A model generated the notes under the pieces. That model did not search any database. It was not told the DNA's origin and saw nothing but the letters and a program-made list of their open reading frames with translations. A stretch of 64,000 bases of DNA from Pratylenchus scribneri. Taxonomy: Eukaryota > Nematoda > Chromadorea > Rhabditida > Pratylenchidae. The stretch spans positions 1,543,501 to 1,607,500 of the forward strand of contig JAQSEB010000041.1 in the NCBI GenBank assembly GCA_030063045.1. The letters are read 5' to 3'. Positions 35,601 through 48,219 of the stretch are shown in pieces. Both the position numbers and the translations under genes were made by a program. Numbering within the stretch: position 1 is the stretch's first letter; every line of letters starts with the position of its first letter.

Positions 35601-36556
35601 GTCCATCCTCCACCGATTCAATCAGCATTTTGTCCACATCCAGCAAATCGTGGATTAGCTATTCCGCATTTCGTTTACAGGTTCAAATTTTTTTACATTT
35701 AATTTAATTAATTAGAGATAATTTTTAGTCAATTTTAGTATTAAAGAGCACAAAAATAATGTTTTTGAGCTTTACTTCTTGCTTATTGAAATACTTTTTA
35801 ACTAATTTTTCGGATTATTTTGGCATTTTTTTTCGGGGAAAATTTCATTAAAAAATGCAATAAAAACACAAAACTACCCAATTTGAGGTTTTCGAAACCT
35901 TTAATTGGCAAAAATATAGATAACTTCCATTTTTAAACATAAAAATCCGTCACCTAATAATTTAATTTTTAGGCCGACATTTGGGTGGAATTGGCCGAAT
36001 TCTTCATTGAACAGCATCGATTGGGGGATGTGCAATCATGCGTGGAGGAAGCCTGCCTACTTTATCCAAATTCCCATCAGGCACTTTATTTAAAGGTTAT
36101 CAATTTATTCAATTTTAAATAATTAATCAAAAAAATAATTCATAGGGACATTTATACTTGGTCAGAGCCGAAAAATGTGGCACCGACGCATCACTTCGAA
36201 AAAGGCTACGGACGGAGGCGAAGAATTGTTTGTTGGGCGCAATTTCCATTTGCACTGGCCATGTCGCCTCCCATTCATGCCTTGGCCAAATCTACTATGC
36301 GGAGAGGAATTTGAAAATGGCCGAAAAAATGTTTAGGTAAAATCAAAAAATTAATTTTAATAAATAAAATTTTTTCAGGGATTCGGTTGCCATTGACCCA
36401 TTCATTTTTGGCAATTGGCACCGGCTGGGCTGTGTTCTGGCGGAATTGGGCCGAAACGATGAATCGCTGGAATGTTTTCAAACGGCGGCCAGCCTCGACG
36501 CAAATACTCCACTCATTCCATTCAATGTCATTCCCAGAATTTTAGGAACAAATTAA
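32626..36556 (+). CDS. TTC7: TTC7-like tetratricopeptide protein (unit A)
   Basis: Begins MGNKESQ at 32626; exons 32626-32793, 33209-33521 and 33572- follow in phase, then about eight more to the stop at 36554-36556. The C-terminal half is a run of TPR helices (HLFCALEYAN, YGLLVLRLKLEAKYGRVEEA, VWVELAEFFIEQHRL, HSCLGQIYYAERNLKMAEKM, NWHRLGCVLAELGRNDESL) ending PLIPFNVIPRIL, the same closing motif I recall for TTC7. TTC7 scaffolds the plasma-membrane PI4-kinase III-alpha complex with EFR3 and FAM126. MGN at the start could be N-myristoylated. The N-terminal part is short and little like vertebrate TTC7. A near-identical copy is in unit B. Confidence 0.8.
32868..33140. repeat. GGTTTAAACC-family MITE in TTC7 intron
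   Basis: Inverted ends share AAACCATATACTCAATCGATAG on the left with the inverse of CTATCGATTGGGTATATGG on the right. Also at about 51398-51695 in unit B, where the central part has diverged or been rearranged. Confidence 0.7.
34705..35050. repeat. ~345-bp palindromic MITE in TTC7 intron
   Basis: Arms: CTAAACTTGACGCC...AATAACTC...GATGATTTTAGTATC on the left and the inverse of GATGCTAAAATCATC...GAGTTATTTCAAATGGCG...CAAGTTTAG on the right, with TTATGACCAAAAAAACC inside. No coding content. Also in unit B. Confidence 0.75.
35320..35440 (-). mobile_element. SINE copy with A and B boxes
   Basis: Minus strand reads TTTGGCCGAAATGGTAACCC (A-box-like), GATCTCGGGTTCGAATCC (B-box-like), then GAGGAAGGTAA. 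Also at about 53885-54005. Confidence 0.8.
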
Positions 36557-36962
36557 TTGAATAATTCACATTTTACAACCATTTATTTATTTGTTTTTTT
36601 TTTATTAAATAATGATGAATAAAAATAATGCAAAAAATGTATAAATGGCAGTTCACATCACAACAAAGAAATAAGGGGGATGGGATGAGGTTCAAATGAT
36701 TGGGCATTGTGGGAAAACAAAAATAAAAATTGGGGCGGTGATTAAAGTGAATTTATTAATTGGGAGCGGATTTTTGTTTTGATCTAATTTTTGCATTCAA
36801 GTAGGTAAGAAAAAAGCAATGTTTTTTTTGGGCATTTATTTTTTGGCGTAATTTTGGCCTATTTAGTCATTTTTTCGGGGAATCATCAAAAAAATGCAAT
36901 ACAAACCCCTAAATAGGTACCTTACCTATTTTTTCAACCTAAAAATCCGCTCCCCAATTAAT
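36557..36962. other. Convergent 3' region between TTC7 and STK32 fragment
   Basis: AT-rich and contains the TA-flanked MITE at 36769-36958; nothing else recognised. Confidence 0.4.
36769..36958. mobile_element. 190-bp MITE flanked by TA
   Basis: Ends ATTGGGAGCGGATTTTTG and CTAAAAATCCGCTCCCCAAT are inverted, each next to TA (36767-36768 and 36959-36960), as for Tc1/mariner-type insertions. Present at 55338-55537 in unit B. Related copies lie at 17134-17408, 18730-19020, 20230-20530 and 35710-35975. Confidence 0.75.
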
Positions 36963-37793
36963 TTACATTGAATAATTCACTTCTCGATTATTTGCATGGA
37001 ATATTCGCCGCATTTTGTCCGCTTGTGTTTCCACTGCATTTGTTGTGGTGGTTCGCCCCTGCCTTTTATTAATGTCATTCCCAATCATTGTTGTTGGTGT
37101 TCGCGTTGATGTGCTCGCCGAATGCGGTGCCATTTTCGGAGATCGTTTCGAGGCAATTCGTCGACGCTAAAATGGAGGGCATATTTATTAAAATTGATGA
37201 GATTAAGGGTTAGTTTAGGACTAGGTTTAGCCTGTAGCTTATAAAATCTCATCCAAAGATTTTTAGAATTTTTGACCCAAGGGGATCTCCATTTTTGAAA
37301 AATTTAGGTCTCGGGTTCGAACCCGCTCCGAGGAAGTTATTTATTTTAGGGTTTTTTTTTTGTTACTTTTATCCATTTTAATCATTCTATTAGGGCATTT
37401 TTAGACGAAAAAAATTGTTTTGAAAACTTTCGACTCAAATGGGATCGCCTTTTTCAAAATTTGGGGGTCTCGGGTTCAAAACTTTCGGTCCAAAAGAGGG
37501 CTTAACTTTTTGCAAAATTTGGAGGTATCGGGTTCGAAGCCGCTCAGAGAATGTCATTTTTTCTGGCTCGATTCTCACTTTTATGCATTTTCATACATTC
37601 TAATATACATTTTTATACGAAATACAGTAATTATAGCAAAAAAACACGACCAATTTTGTTCTTACCTCTCTGCTCATCGCCACCTCCAGCGATTGTCTGG
37701 GCGCAACAATTTGGGTTTCGCACCGGAATCGATTGAATTTTTTGAATCGAGCACTCAGCTTGGCGATTTCATCGTCCAATTCTTTGTGCGTTT
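36963..37793 (-). pseudogene. STK32-like kinase, 3' exons only (unit A)
   Basis: Two exons (37793-37676 and 37166-36963) matching the last two exons of the kinase at 55552-57938: HKELDDEIAKLSARFKKF and RRRIASKRSPKMAPH, ending NYSM and stop. The duplication breakpoint at 37826 cuts the upstream intron, so the kinase domain and promoter are absent. Not expected to make a kinase. Confidence 0.85.
37255..37640 (+). mobile_element. SINE cluster in STK32-fragment intron
   Basis: Two or three nested forward copies with GGTCTCGGGTTCGAACCCGC and GGTATCGGGTTCGAAGCCGC, and the tail TTATACGAAATACAGTAATTATAGC. Unit B has a shorter version (about 55850-56160) lacking one repeat, so the cluster has changed since duplication. 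Confidence 0.7.
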
Positions 37794-37985
37794 CTATAAA
37801 TGCCAAATAATTTTATATAATTTTATGAAAACATCGGGAAAAAAACAGGAGCGTCAAAGTCGAAAAGAGATCAGCAGCAAATTCAAGTAAGAAATCAAAA
37901 GAATTCATTTAATTAATTATTGAATATTTATTAGTCTTCTTCCACTCATCAACAAACATCATTTATCGAGGAATCAGCGGGAACG

Positions 37986-38569
37986 ATGCCTGTTCTGGCA
38001 AATGGACAGGTTTAAAAGATAAACATGCTGAACAAATTTGATTCAATCTTTTCAGAATGGAACGCAAAATAATGGCCGTGAGCTTTATGATTGTATTCGC
38101 AACATAGACGCTCGAATAAAAAGGATTGAAGATCACCAAAATAGGATAAATCGGGTGCGGGAAGATCGTTGGCAAAAATGTGTGCGGGAAGATCGTTGGC
38201 AAAAATGTAAATTTTATTTGCTACTTTACTACTGCTCCAATCAAATCAAAATCGATGGCAATCAAGCAAAAAAAAATGGATGAACTCAAGAAAATTGAAA
38301 AAAGCAAAGAATCTTTCTATGATTGGTAATAGGTTCGAATTTTGAAATCGTTAACTTTTTATTGAGAGGAAGTGATTGGCTTTTTTAAATGATTGGAGCA
38401 ATTGATAAAAAAAAAAAATTAAAAATTTTTCCCATTTCCAGATTGTTGGCCTGTGGCTTTTTGTGTTTTAATAATCCTTTGTATCGCAATGATGGTCCTC
38501 TTTTTCTCTGTCATAATCATAACAACTCGTCATCAACAAAATTCTAATTCTACAAATCAACGGAACTAA
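37986..38569 (+). CDS. Short coiled-coil, single-membrane-span protein 1
   Basis: Lies in the spacer between the duplication units. Taking the ATG at 37986, exons 37986-38009, 38056-38206 and 38442-38569 join in phase, giving 100 residues. A charged coiled coil (RNIDARIKRIEDHQNRINR) contains a duplicated VREDRWQKC unit. One strong hydrophobic segment (FCVLIILCIAMMVLFFSVII) lies near the C-terminus, so it looks tail-anchored. The frame is open 5' of this start to 37935. Exon plan and the NGQ junction match the gene at 38789-39275. Function unknown. Confidence 0.55.
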
Positions 38570-38788
38570 ACCGAAGCAAGCACGAGATTTAAACAAACTT
38601 AAAAATATACACATTTTTATCATGCTTTTTATGGAGGAAATGAATAAATTTTAAATGTATATTCTATATTTTGAAATGATTAATTTAAATATTTATTATA
38701 TATTTATTTGATTATGGAAATGAATGATAATGATAACAGACAGATATTTTTGATTAACATTGAATTCATTAACAACGGAGCAAAGGAA

Positions 38789-39275
38789 ATGAGCGAAACA
38801 ACGATTGGAAACCCAAAAGGACCAATTGGAGGTCAGCCGCCGCCGCAAGTAAGAAATTAGAATCCATTCTAATTAGATTGGTATTTATTTTCCTTTCAGC
38901 CCGAGAAAACCAAAACAGCATGATATTATTGAACTTGTTGATGAGACCAATGGACAGGTTCAAAATTTGTGAACATATGATACAATTATTTAATTTTTTT
39001 AGGATGAGGCAAAGCTTGATATTGCATTGCGGGCCGTCGAAGTTCGTCTTAAAAAGTTCGAAGAAGGTCAAGAAGTTCGTCTAAAAAAGGTGGAAGAAGG
39101 TCAACAAAATCAAAAGAAACAAAACGTAGAAGATCGAATTGAAGAACGATTAAAAAGAGTTGAAGAAGATCGACGCTACTGGTATTCATCGGTGATGGCT
39201 CTCGTTGCCATTTATACAACACTGATCACAATTGTTGCGGGATTCGTAATCTACTTACTTCAAAATAAGCAATAA
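38789..39275 (+). CDS. Short coiled-coil, single-membrane-span protein 2
   Basis: Exon 39003-39275 is clear: a Lys/Glu-rich coiled coil with a near-duplicated VRLKKFEEGQE / VRLKKVEEGQQ unit and a C-terminal hydrophobic segment (VMALVAIYTTLITIVAGFVI). The exon 38900-38957 encodes HDIIELVDETNGQ, matching the paralogue's NGQ junction. The apparent first exon (38789-38848) does not join in frame by one base, so the start is unsettled or the gene is damaged. Function unknown. Confidence 0.5.
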
Positions 39276-39877
39276 CATAAATAATTAAAGGATTCTCATC
39301 ATATTAACACATTTTTTATATACATTTCACACATATTTATGCATTTATTTATATACAAATCTTGTTGTTTTTTTTTTTCAAATTTTATGAGAGAATTTAT
39401 AAATAAAATTTAACATAAAATAATCTGCTTATTTGTAATTAATGATTATTAATTTTATTTCTAATATCTTTTGGCAATTAAATCAGAAGTCAGGTGGGTG
39501 CATGGCATGCAGTTGAGTTGCAATTGCCAATGCTTATCGAAAAATTACGCTCTTTAGACATTCTATCCAAATCGCTTTTCTCAACAGCGGGCAGGTTTAA
39601 TTTATAAGGATTATCAAAAATCAAACCAAAAAATCATGTTTTTCGGATTTATTATGTTGGAAAATCTTTATAAATAAATACGCACAAATACAGGGTTTTA
39701 TTTTAGAAATTGAAGACAATGCAATAGATTTTTACTAAAATATTATTTCCTTGCATAAAATCTGTGCATTACACAGTTGAGATTTTATCTTTTTTCGAGA
39801 GACGACTCAACTACTAATTTTTACAATCAAGCTTGAAGGAATAAATTGTATTATCAATAATATACCTTTTTTATAGC
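39276..39877. other. Right part of duplication spacer
   Basis: AT-rich sequence between the second coiled-coil gene and the unit B breakpoint. No coding exon or clear repeat recognised. Confidence 0.4.
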
Positions 39878-41259
39878 GCTGGCTAATTGATGTGGCTTGC
39901 AGTCTGCAAGATGACACATTGTCCCTTCACGAATTGTACAATCAATTGAAGGGCAAAATCACTCTCCGAGAGGGAATGGAGGATTTGGACCGGAATAGCC
40001 AAGAATTTGAGAATAGTGAGTTTTGGGGGGAATTTTTTGAGTATATTTTTTGGCTCTAATTATTTTATTTCGACTAAATATACGGTGAATATATAAAAAT
40101 ACATAAAAGTTGGACATAATTGAGCCCATAAATACCTTCCTCTAAGCGGGTTCGAACCCGAGACCCTCAAATTTTGCAAATGTTAATGAATTGTCCTCCC
40201 TTTGGGTCGAAAAAATTTTCATAAAAATCTTTTTTGGTATTTTAAAAATCCTAGCCTAATTCTTAAGCCCAACCCAAACCCTAGGCTACGAAAGCCATAA
40301 AATTAATTATAAATTCTTTTTTATTTTGCAGCTTTCCGAAAATTATGTGCCTCCAAAAATGGGCTAATCACCGTTGGCCATGCAAAATCATTCACTCCAT
40401 GCACCTCAAATTTGGACCCATATTTACGGAGATTGGTCCGGGAACAGCGGGGCGGTGAACCGCTGATTGATTTGGCCGAAACAGTGGAGGAAGGGGACGG
40501 AGATGAACAGCAACAGCTGAACAAAGATCCATTTGGACCGTTGAAGGAAATGTTAGGCCCAGAGGCGGAATTCCTTTTCGACGACCCAATGGTTTGGGCC
40601 GCAGTGCAAAAACCATTGCCAAAAATGTCAATCGATGAAATTGTTTCACTGGTGAAGAGGCTGAACATTTCTAAGGTGGGTTTTTGTATGGAAATTTAGT
40701 TGAATTTGAATCAATTTTAAAGGATAAAATTGAGCTGATCAGCCAAACACTTTACACAAACAATTTGAATGGATTGGCTTTGTATTCATGCGATTTGATG
40801 GAACTTCGAAATATTTTGAAGGTAATTTTTAATTTTTTTTAATTATTTTAATAGAAAATTTATTTAATTTCCAAATTTTAGGTGCCACTTGGTGATTGGA
40901 CGCTAATTCAATTGTTCATTGAAAAAATGCGCAAATGGAAACCATATATTACGCAGTCAATTGTGGCCGCCACCTCTCATCAAGGAGGGAATGACAATGC
41001 CAAAATCGCCCATTTGGAATGCCGAAATCCCTCAATCAACGAACGGCCGACTCCATTGAGAAGCATTCTAGAGGAGGACGGGAACACATCGAGTCCGGCG
41101 CCATGTTCTTCTGGGGAAAAAGAGAAACGAAGTCCGGCAGAGGACAGTAAAGAAGACAAAGATGGGGATGATGAGGAAGATACGAACAGTTTGGCATCGG
41201 TGGCCGGTTCCGAACACTCTTTGCTGCTTAGAAAATCGTCATCACCACCAGAAACATGA
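39878..41259 (+). pseudogene. KIDINS220 3' fragment (unit B)
   Basis: Copies the last exons of KIDINS220 (LIDVACSLQDD-type start, [20 protein letters not shown], and the same SSSPPET end) with only a few substitutions, but the ankyrin, NTPase and membrane exons are missing and the first exon is cut by the breakpoint. Frames remain open, which suggests a recent duplication. Without a promoter it is probably not expressed as a functional protein. Confidence 0.88.
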
Positions 41260-41739
41260 GAAGAGCTTACTTATTAAAATGCACTAATCGATCTTTAATA
41301 ATCTAGTCAATATTAAAATTTTTGTCAAATTGATTAATATTTTTATTTGAATTTTATTTGTCTTCCTGAATAAATTTTAATTAAATTATTCCTACTTTTT
41401 TATGTCAGCAATTAATATTTTTCCCATAAATTAGTTTAAAAAAAGATTCTCCTTTGCGCGGGATCGAACTTTAATCGAAATGGGAAAAAATCATGGGCGT
41501 TAACCCACTACACTAAAGATACTTTTGTGGGTTTTCGTTAAAAATGTTTTTGTTAATCCAATATTTTTCGCCTCGTCCACCTCAATGCCGATATTATGTC
41601 TTAAGTTTTTTTTCTTTATTTATAATTCTAAAAAGTACGAAGATTATATTTTTTTATTTAAGCATTATAGTTAAATAACAAAATGTAAAAAACAACAAAA
41701 AAAATAACAATTAAAAATGAAAAAATTATTCAAAAAATT

Positions 41740-44700
41740 TCACAATTCAATTTTGGACATCTTTCTTGCCATCAAAATATATTCCAAGGAATGCACATTT
41801 TGTTCACACCTTTAAAAGAAATAAATATTAACCAAAATAAAATAATAAAAACAAACATATTCATCAATAAGCTCTGTTGGGCCGAAAGAATTTGTTGAAT
41901 TGCCGTTACGGTCGGCTTATTCTGCTCCAATGTCCGCTTGAAATCCGCTCCATAAACGTAGAGAAGTTCTTTGACAAGGAGGAGGTAGAAATGAAAATGT
42001 TTTGTTGGAGTTGGCCCCGACTGATTTTCGGCAATCCAAGCCAATAAACGTTCGGCATAGTCAAAGCCCAATTCACCAATGATTGTCTACTGAAAATTAA
42101 GGAAATAATTAATTTGTCGAATTGAAAAATATTGAAAATGTCCAAAAAAGTATTAAACCTAAAAAAAGATTTTAGTCAAAGGTTTGTCCTATAACCCAAA
42201 ACCATTTAATCACTCGATAGATCTCATCAAGCCGCATTGATTGGTATATATTTTTGCATTGTTTTGGTCAAAAATTAAGGGTCTTAAACCGTTTAATTCA
42301 ATTTTTGGTTCAAAACTAATTCAAAATTGATTAAACCTAAGTCGGTTCAAAAACAAGAAAAAATCATTTGCCGCTACCAGGTATCGAGCCGTCGACCCAA
42401 AGATAAACTGGCGGGTGATCTAACCCACTGAGCTACTTATTAGTGCCCGTTTTGAGTTGAACAAAAATTTATTATTAAATGATGAGACTTGAACCATCGC
42501 ACCGTTAAAATCTTTCCAAAATTTTAATATTTTTTTGACTTCCATATTAAAATAATTTCCTTTTTAAATTAAAATTTAAATAAATCTCCTCACATTGTTC
42601 CACCGGAAGTGATTCGATCACTTTTTTGATTAAATTGCTCTCATTGAGTCGAAGTGCATAAGTCAATGCCTTTAGGCATTCTCCACTCCGCAAACATCGA
42701 AACACTTGGTCCGGTGTGATGTTCAGCTCCAGCTGGAATGGATCAAAGCGCCGGATGCGGGCAAGTGTGAAAATGTGAACGCCTTCGGCCGAAACAATGG
42801 CAAAGTCTTGTCCTAAAAAATATTCAAAATTAATTTACAATTCAATGGACTTAATCGGTTGATTTTTAAAATTTTATTTTTATTTTTCAAATTTTATTTA
42901 ATTGTAAAATGATAAAAAAAAATACTATTTTAACGCTTAAATTCTTGGCCAAATATTGGAAGAAAGAGTAATTTTGAGGTAGTAAAAAATCTACACCCGA
43001 ATAATCGTTAAGTACCCTTTTTTGGATATTTCAAATAATTTTAAATGTTTCCCTGGGGTATATTTTTTGCCTTTTCACAGTGCGGAGTATTTTGTTAAAT
43101 TTTCGTCGGCGACTCTAATTGAAAAATGGGTTTTTCTTTTAAAAACTCTTTACTTATCTATTTATGATTAAAAATCTTATTTAATAAAAACTAATTTTAA
43201 ATCATTTTAAATTCGCTTAAAAGAAAAATCCATTATTCTTTTCAAAAAAACATTTATTTCGATAATTCTAATTTATTTTGAAAAAAATGGCAACCCTAAT
43301 AAACCCTGTGGATTAAATATTAAAACCTGTTGGAGAATATGCAATTTTGGAGATCGCAACAATTGGTTTTATTGCCCTCTCGCCCAGGTCTGTGTGTTTT
43401 GTGCCGGGCAGTCGGATTTTCTTTTCCGGATTTCGTTCCTCCTCTTCAGAATCGCTCAAATCGAACAAATCCAAATTGCCAAATTCCGTCACTTTTCGAA
43501 AATCCACATCCAACTTTAAAAGAAAATATTTTAAATTTAATTTTGTCAGCCATTGGTTAGGACTTCTTTTATTCGAATTAGTGTATTTCCTCCAAAAAAT
43601 ATACTGTAGAATGGATAAAATCGCATAAAAGTGACAAACAAGCCAGAGAAAAAATACCTTCCCCTGAGAGGAATCGAACCCGAGACCAAAATTTTTCAAT
43701 AAAGTGTTACCCTCTTGGCCAAAAATTCCCAAATCTCAAAAATTTTTAAGCCTATCTAAACTTAGTAATTTTTCAGATTTTATGAAATCATATTTTTTTT
43801 TGTTATGTACTTTTTATCACTTTAATTCATTTTTTTTTGGAGAAATTCTACTGTACAATTCCAGGATGAAATACAGTAATTCAAACAAAAATTTGCCCAA
43901 AATAATTATTTTTATGCTTACCGTCGTTCCATCCAAACTCAAATTGTGGCTCAGTTTGAATGTGCGCACCCGGATACGGTCGACCACACTGTACAGGCAA
44001 AATGTGTTCGACTGACCGCCGGCCAACAAAAATTGTCCATTCGGTGAAAATGCAACACAAGTGAATGTTCTAAACACATAAAAATGATTAATTAAAATAT
44101 TTTTGAATTGAACTTGTTCTTTTCCAGCGTCGTCTTTTTAATTTTATCCATCCGGCCTCGGCCAACATCAATGTCCAGTTTTGTTTCAATTGAGCCAATT
44201 TGTTGGCTATTTCGTGTGTCGAACAAATTTATGCAAGAATCGAAACAGAGGACGGCCAAAAGTGAGCCGGTTGGACTAAAAATTTATTCAATTTTATTCA
44301 AATTTTATTAATTATTAATTTAAATTTTTAATAATTAAAAATTTAAACCTATATTTCACGTCCAAACATTCTTCGAGCATTTGCACAGTTTCAAGGCAGC
44401 TTCCCTCCAAAATATTCCAAAATTTGAGTGTTTTGTCGCGTGACACCGAGCACAGGGTATTGTCGAATGTGGCCAGGCCAGTGATAATGCTGGAATGGCC
44501 GGTCAGTGTTTCCAGCAATTGGCTCGTTTCCAATGCCTATCCGAAAATTATTTTATATTTAAAAATGTGTGAAAACAAACCCAAATGTATATTTCAAATT
44601 GGTCACGGCTTGTGGCCATCACAATGTCGCCGGATGTGTCGGCGCATAACAAATTCAGCTGGGTTTGTTTTGGAGCCACCAGCGTTCGAAAATTTCGATA

Positions 44701-47354
44701 TCTGTATAAATTTAATTAATTTATTTTTTATTTAATTTTAATCTAATTTTTTAACAAGTTTTTTTACTCTGCATTAATTTTGGACCGAAAAAAGTTCCGA
44801 TTACCAGAGGAATTGAACTTTCGATCCTAAGTCCGATTTCCCATACACCAAAACAAAGAACATACCAATGCGCTAATGAGTCATAATGGTCTGTCTTCAA
44901 AAGCTTCTCTATGATCATTAATAATGAGAAAAAATGAGGGAAAATCACACTAAAATTGACCAACACAAAAATGGGTAAAGGGTAAAAACCCGAATTATTG
45001 TATGTTATAATATTTTTATTATTAAAATAAAACCTCTTCAAATCATGCGCCCGAATTGAGCCTTCCATTGAGGCCGACAGCACAGCTTTGCCGGATTGAG
45101 TGAAGCACAGGTCGGTGACACCACTCTCGTGTTCGCTGAATGTGACCAAACATAGGGAAGTGTTGCATTTCCACAGTTTGACCTAAAAATTTATTTTGAA
45201 AATTTTTGATTTAGAGAGGGACCTTAATTTTTGAAAAATTTAGGTCTCGGGTTCGAATCCGCTAATAGGAATGTAATCTTTTCGGGTTTGATTTTCATTT
45301 TTATGCAATTTTACACCTTCTACAGTACAATTCTATACCAAAAAAATTTTCTAACCAAAGATGGGACCCTTCATTTCCGAAAAATTTAGGTCTCGGGTTC
45401 GAATCCGCCCCGAGGTAGGTATTTTTTTCTGGTTTGGTTGCCACTTTTATACATTAATATAAATTCTACTACATATTTTTTAGCCGAAATAGAGTAATTA
45501 GAACCAAAAATTGAGCTGGAAACAATCAAAAACAAATCAAAAATTTACTTTTCCATCCTCTGCCCCGGTAGCCAGCAATGAACCATCCGGTGAATATGCA
45601 GCCCCAGTGATTGTTTGACTGTGGCTTTGTTGCCGAAGAATGTAGGATTCACTTTGCCATTCCCAAACCATCAATTTGGCTTCACTGTCTTGGCCACAGC
45701 CAATTGCTAGCCAATCCCCGTTTCCATTTATGTCGATGCTGGTTATCCTCTCCTCGCCCGCTCTTTAATTTTAAATTAATTAAAATTTAATTAAAAAAAT
45801 TACCGGAAATTTTGAATAAGCCTAAATTCGTCCAGCTCAAATATGCAAAATGCACCATTTGTGTAAGCCGTAACCAACAATTTTTTGCCCTTATTTATTG
45901 TGGAGGCCGAAATTTGAATGGATGGTTCGAAATTTTTACAGAGATTTTCTCTATAAAATTAATTGAAATTAATTCAATTTTACCCAATTTTCTCGAACCT
46001 TTTTATCCTGATAAATGCGAGTCTTTTCAATTCATTTGAAGGAATTTCCGGTTGTTTTGATGTTTTGTTTCGGCGAATTAATTCATTGGCTTTCAGTGAA
46101 CTTTGCCAAACACTCAATTTGCCACATTTGTCAATGCAAAGCAACTTTAATTAATAATCGATTAATAATTATTTACACAAAATTTTTTAAAAATTTTCGG
46201 CCAAAAAAGGTGCCCTTCACTTGTATAAATTTAGGTCTCTTTTATTAGGTCCGTAACCGTTTTGAAAAATATTTTTCGGGCTTTATTCCCATTTTTGCGC
46301 AATTTTATATTTTCTACAGTCAAAAAATTTTGCAAATTTTTGATCCCCAAGGAAGAGACCATCCATTTTTAAAAATTTAGGTCTCGGGTTCGAATCCGCT
46401 CAGAGGATGGTATTTTTCTGACTTGTTTTTTCAGTTTTATGCGATTTTATACATTCTAAAGGACATTTATAGTCGAAATACGTTGTCTAGAAATGATTAG
46501 GAATGCGTTTTATTTTCCTACTTACTCCATAATCCTCGTCAATGAAACAAACATTGTTGATGGGCGCAGAGTGGCCAAATGTGAACACTCCAACATTCAA
46601 AAATGCCAACTTTTCGGCCGAAAACACTTTCACAACGCGATTTTCACCGCCAGCGACCACCAAACTAGGATAAATTGAGATATTTTTAAATTGCGAATAA
46701 ATTAAACCTTCCATCGAATGACCAATCAAGGGAATTGACATTTTCTGTTGAATGCTTGAAATGGTTGACCAACAAGAATGGGAAGAACGATTGTGAAATT
46801 AGTTGGCCAATTGCATAAATTTTGATATGACCATCGGTCGCAATTGCAATAAACCTTGAGATTTTATATAAATTAATTAATCACTTATCGGAGAAACCTT
46901 GAATCCGGTGAAAAAGCCAACGCCCGCACTTTGCTTCTCGTTGAAAAACTGTGCAATATGATGTCATTGTTGAGGTTAACAAAATGGCAACAAGCATCTT
47001 CAAATAAACCAAGATTATTAGTATTTTTTATTATTTTACTTTCATCGGCGATAAATGCATGCGTTCCGGTGTTGTTTATGGCAAAATTGCAAATGTTGTA
47101 AGCCAATTCAAAGTCGGAAGTGTGCGATAAATTCCTGGAATATTAATATTAAGTGAATGGTTTTAAAAACGTCTAAAACCTTTTTAAATCAATCGATTTT
47201 AGCCGATTCCCAATTGAACAAAGAATTGAAAAGGCATTTGGCATAAATCGCACGGGACCATTTTTATAATTCTTGCCAATTATATCGGATAACTGAATAA
47301 ATGTTTATGTTTGTTTTTCAAAGAATCAATTTTTACCTGATAATTTGTGATCAT
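41740..47354 (-). pseudogene. PWP2 copy B, frameshifted before the C-terminal domain
   Basis: Same exon plan as 22531-28162, start at 47354. At the beginning of the exon near 42086 two bases are missing compared with unit A (GATTGTCTACTG versus GATTGTCGATACTG, plus strand). After the upstream exon ending in the VEQ codons, the A copy reads LSTIIGELGFDYAE but the B copy reads LDNHW and a stop. The WD40 propellers stay intact, but the C-terminal Utp12-like domain would be lost. The splice acceptor itself is unchanged. Confidence 0.8.
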
Positions 47355-47599
47355 TCTGCGGTTTAAATTAATTAATCAATTTTTGTTTTTACATTAAAGT
47401 TAATCCTTGCAAAATAATTTGATTACCTCTAAATATTAGCTGGCATCTACTTATATTTTATTATATTAATTAATAGAAATAATAATAAGATCAAACAAAT
47501 ATTGATAAAATTAACAAAAATTGTGATTTTTATTCAAATTTAAAGACAATTATAAATTAAAATGATATTTGTCATCAAATTCCATGGAACAATGGCAAA

Positions 47600-48219
47600 T
47601 CAAGTCGGTTTAAACTAAAATATATTTTTATTACATATAAAATTGGAAACAAATTTTACAAACCTCAACCATTTCGTCCAATTTAATTTCTCCATCCAAA
47701 ACAACCGCCTACAATTTTATGTATTTTATAATATTAAATCCAGAATCATTACCATGAGTGAGTATGATCCATCGACAAGCTCCACTGTTAAAGAACGACG
47801 ATTACAGGCCACGTGACGAGCACTGGTTTTTTTAATTTGACGGATGAGAAAATCTTCCAGCGGCATTTGCAGATCAGCCACATCGACCAATCCATTCTCA
47901 CTTTCAAAGATGGTAAAACTCCCCACCATCGATCTACCGCATTTGCTAACACGACGGAGCTGAATTATAATAATATTATATTATAAATGCTTAATTCAAT
48001 TATTAAAATTAACCTCCCAATTGATAAAACCAGTCTTCGATCTACCGCATTTGAAATTGCAACGGAGCTGAATTGTATTATTATAAAATGCTCAATTAAA
48101 GAAAAATTTACCCCAAGAAGTTGGCGGATATTATCGTCGTTGTCTCTCACTTTCACATTAATCCCTCGAAGAAATTCTTCCACTGTCATTGATTGATTAA
48201 AGCGAAAAAAACCCTCCAT
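47600..48219 (-). CDS. Small unknown protein 1 (unit B)
   Basis: Same four exons as 28408-29027, from MEGFFRFNQSMTVEEF at 48219 to FKPT and stop at 47600. Frames and splice signals are intact; only minor changes (for example in the GKIELDEM exon's third positions). Both copies look usable. Function unknown. Confidence 0.65.

Larger units (their letters stand above)
20668..37826. repeat. Tandem duplication unit A (17.2 kb)
   Basis: Near-identical, collinear and same-orientation to 39878-56344 (offset 19,210 at the left end, 18,518 at the right end). Left junction is within a KIDINS220 exon at GCTGGCTAATTGATG. Right junction is just after AATAATTTTAT in an STK32 intron. Differences are scattered substitutions, small indels and one deletion of about 700 bp in unit B. 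Contains KIDINS220 3' end, PWP2, two small genes, PGAM5, TTC7 and the STK32 3' end. Confidence 0.97.
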
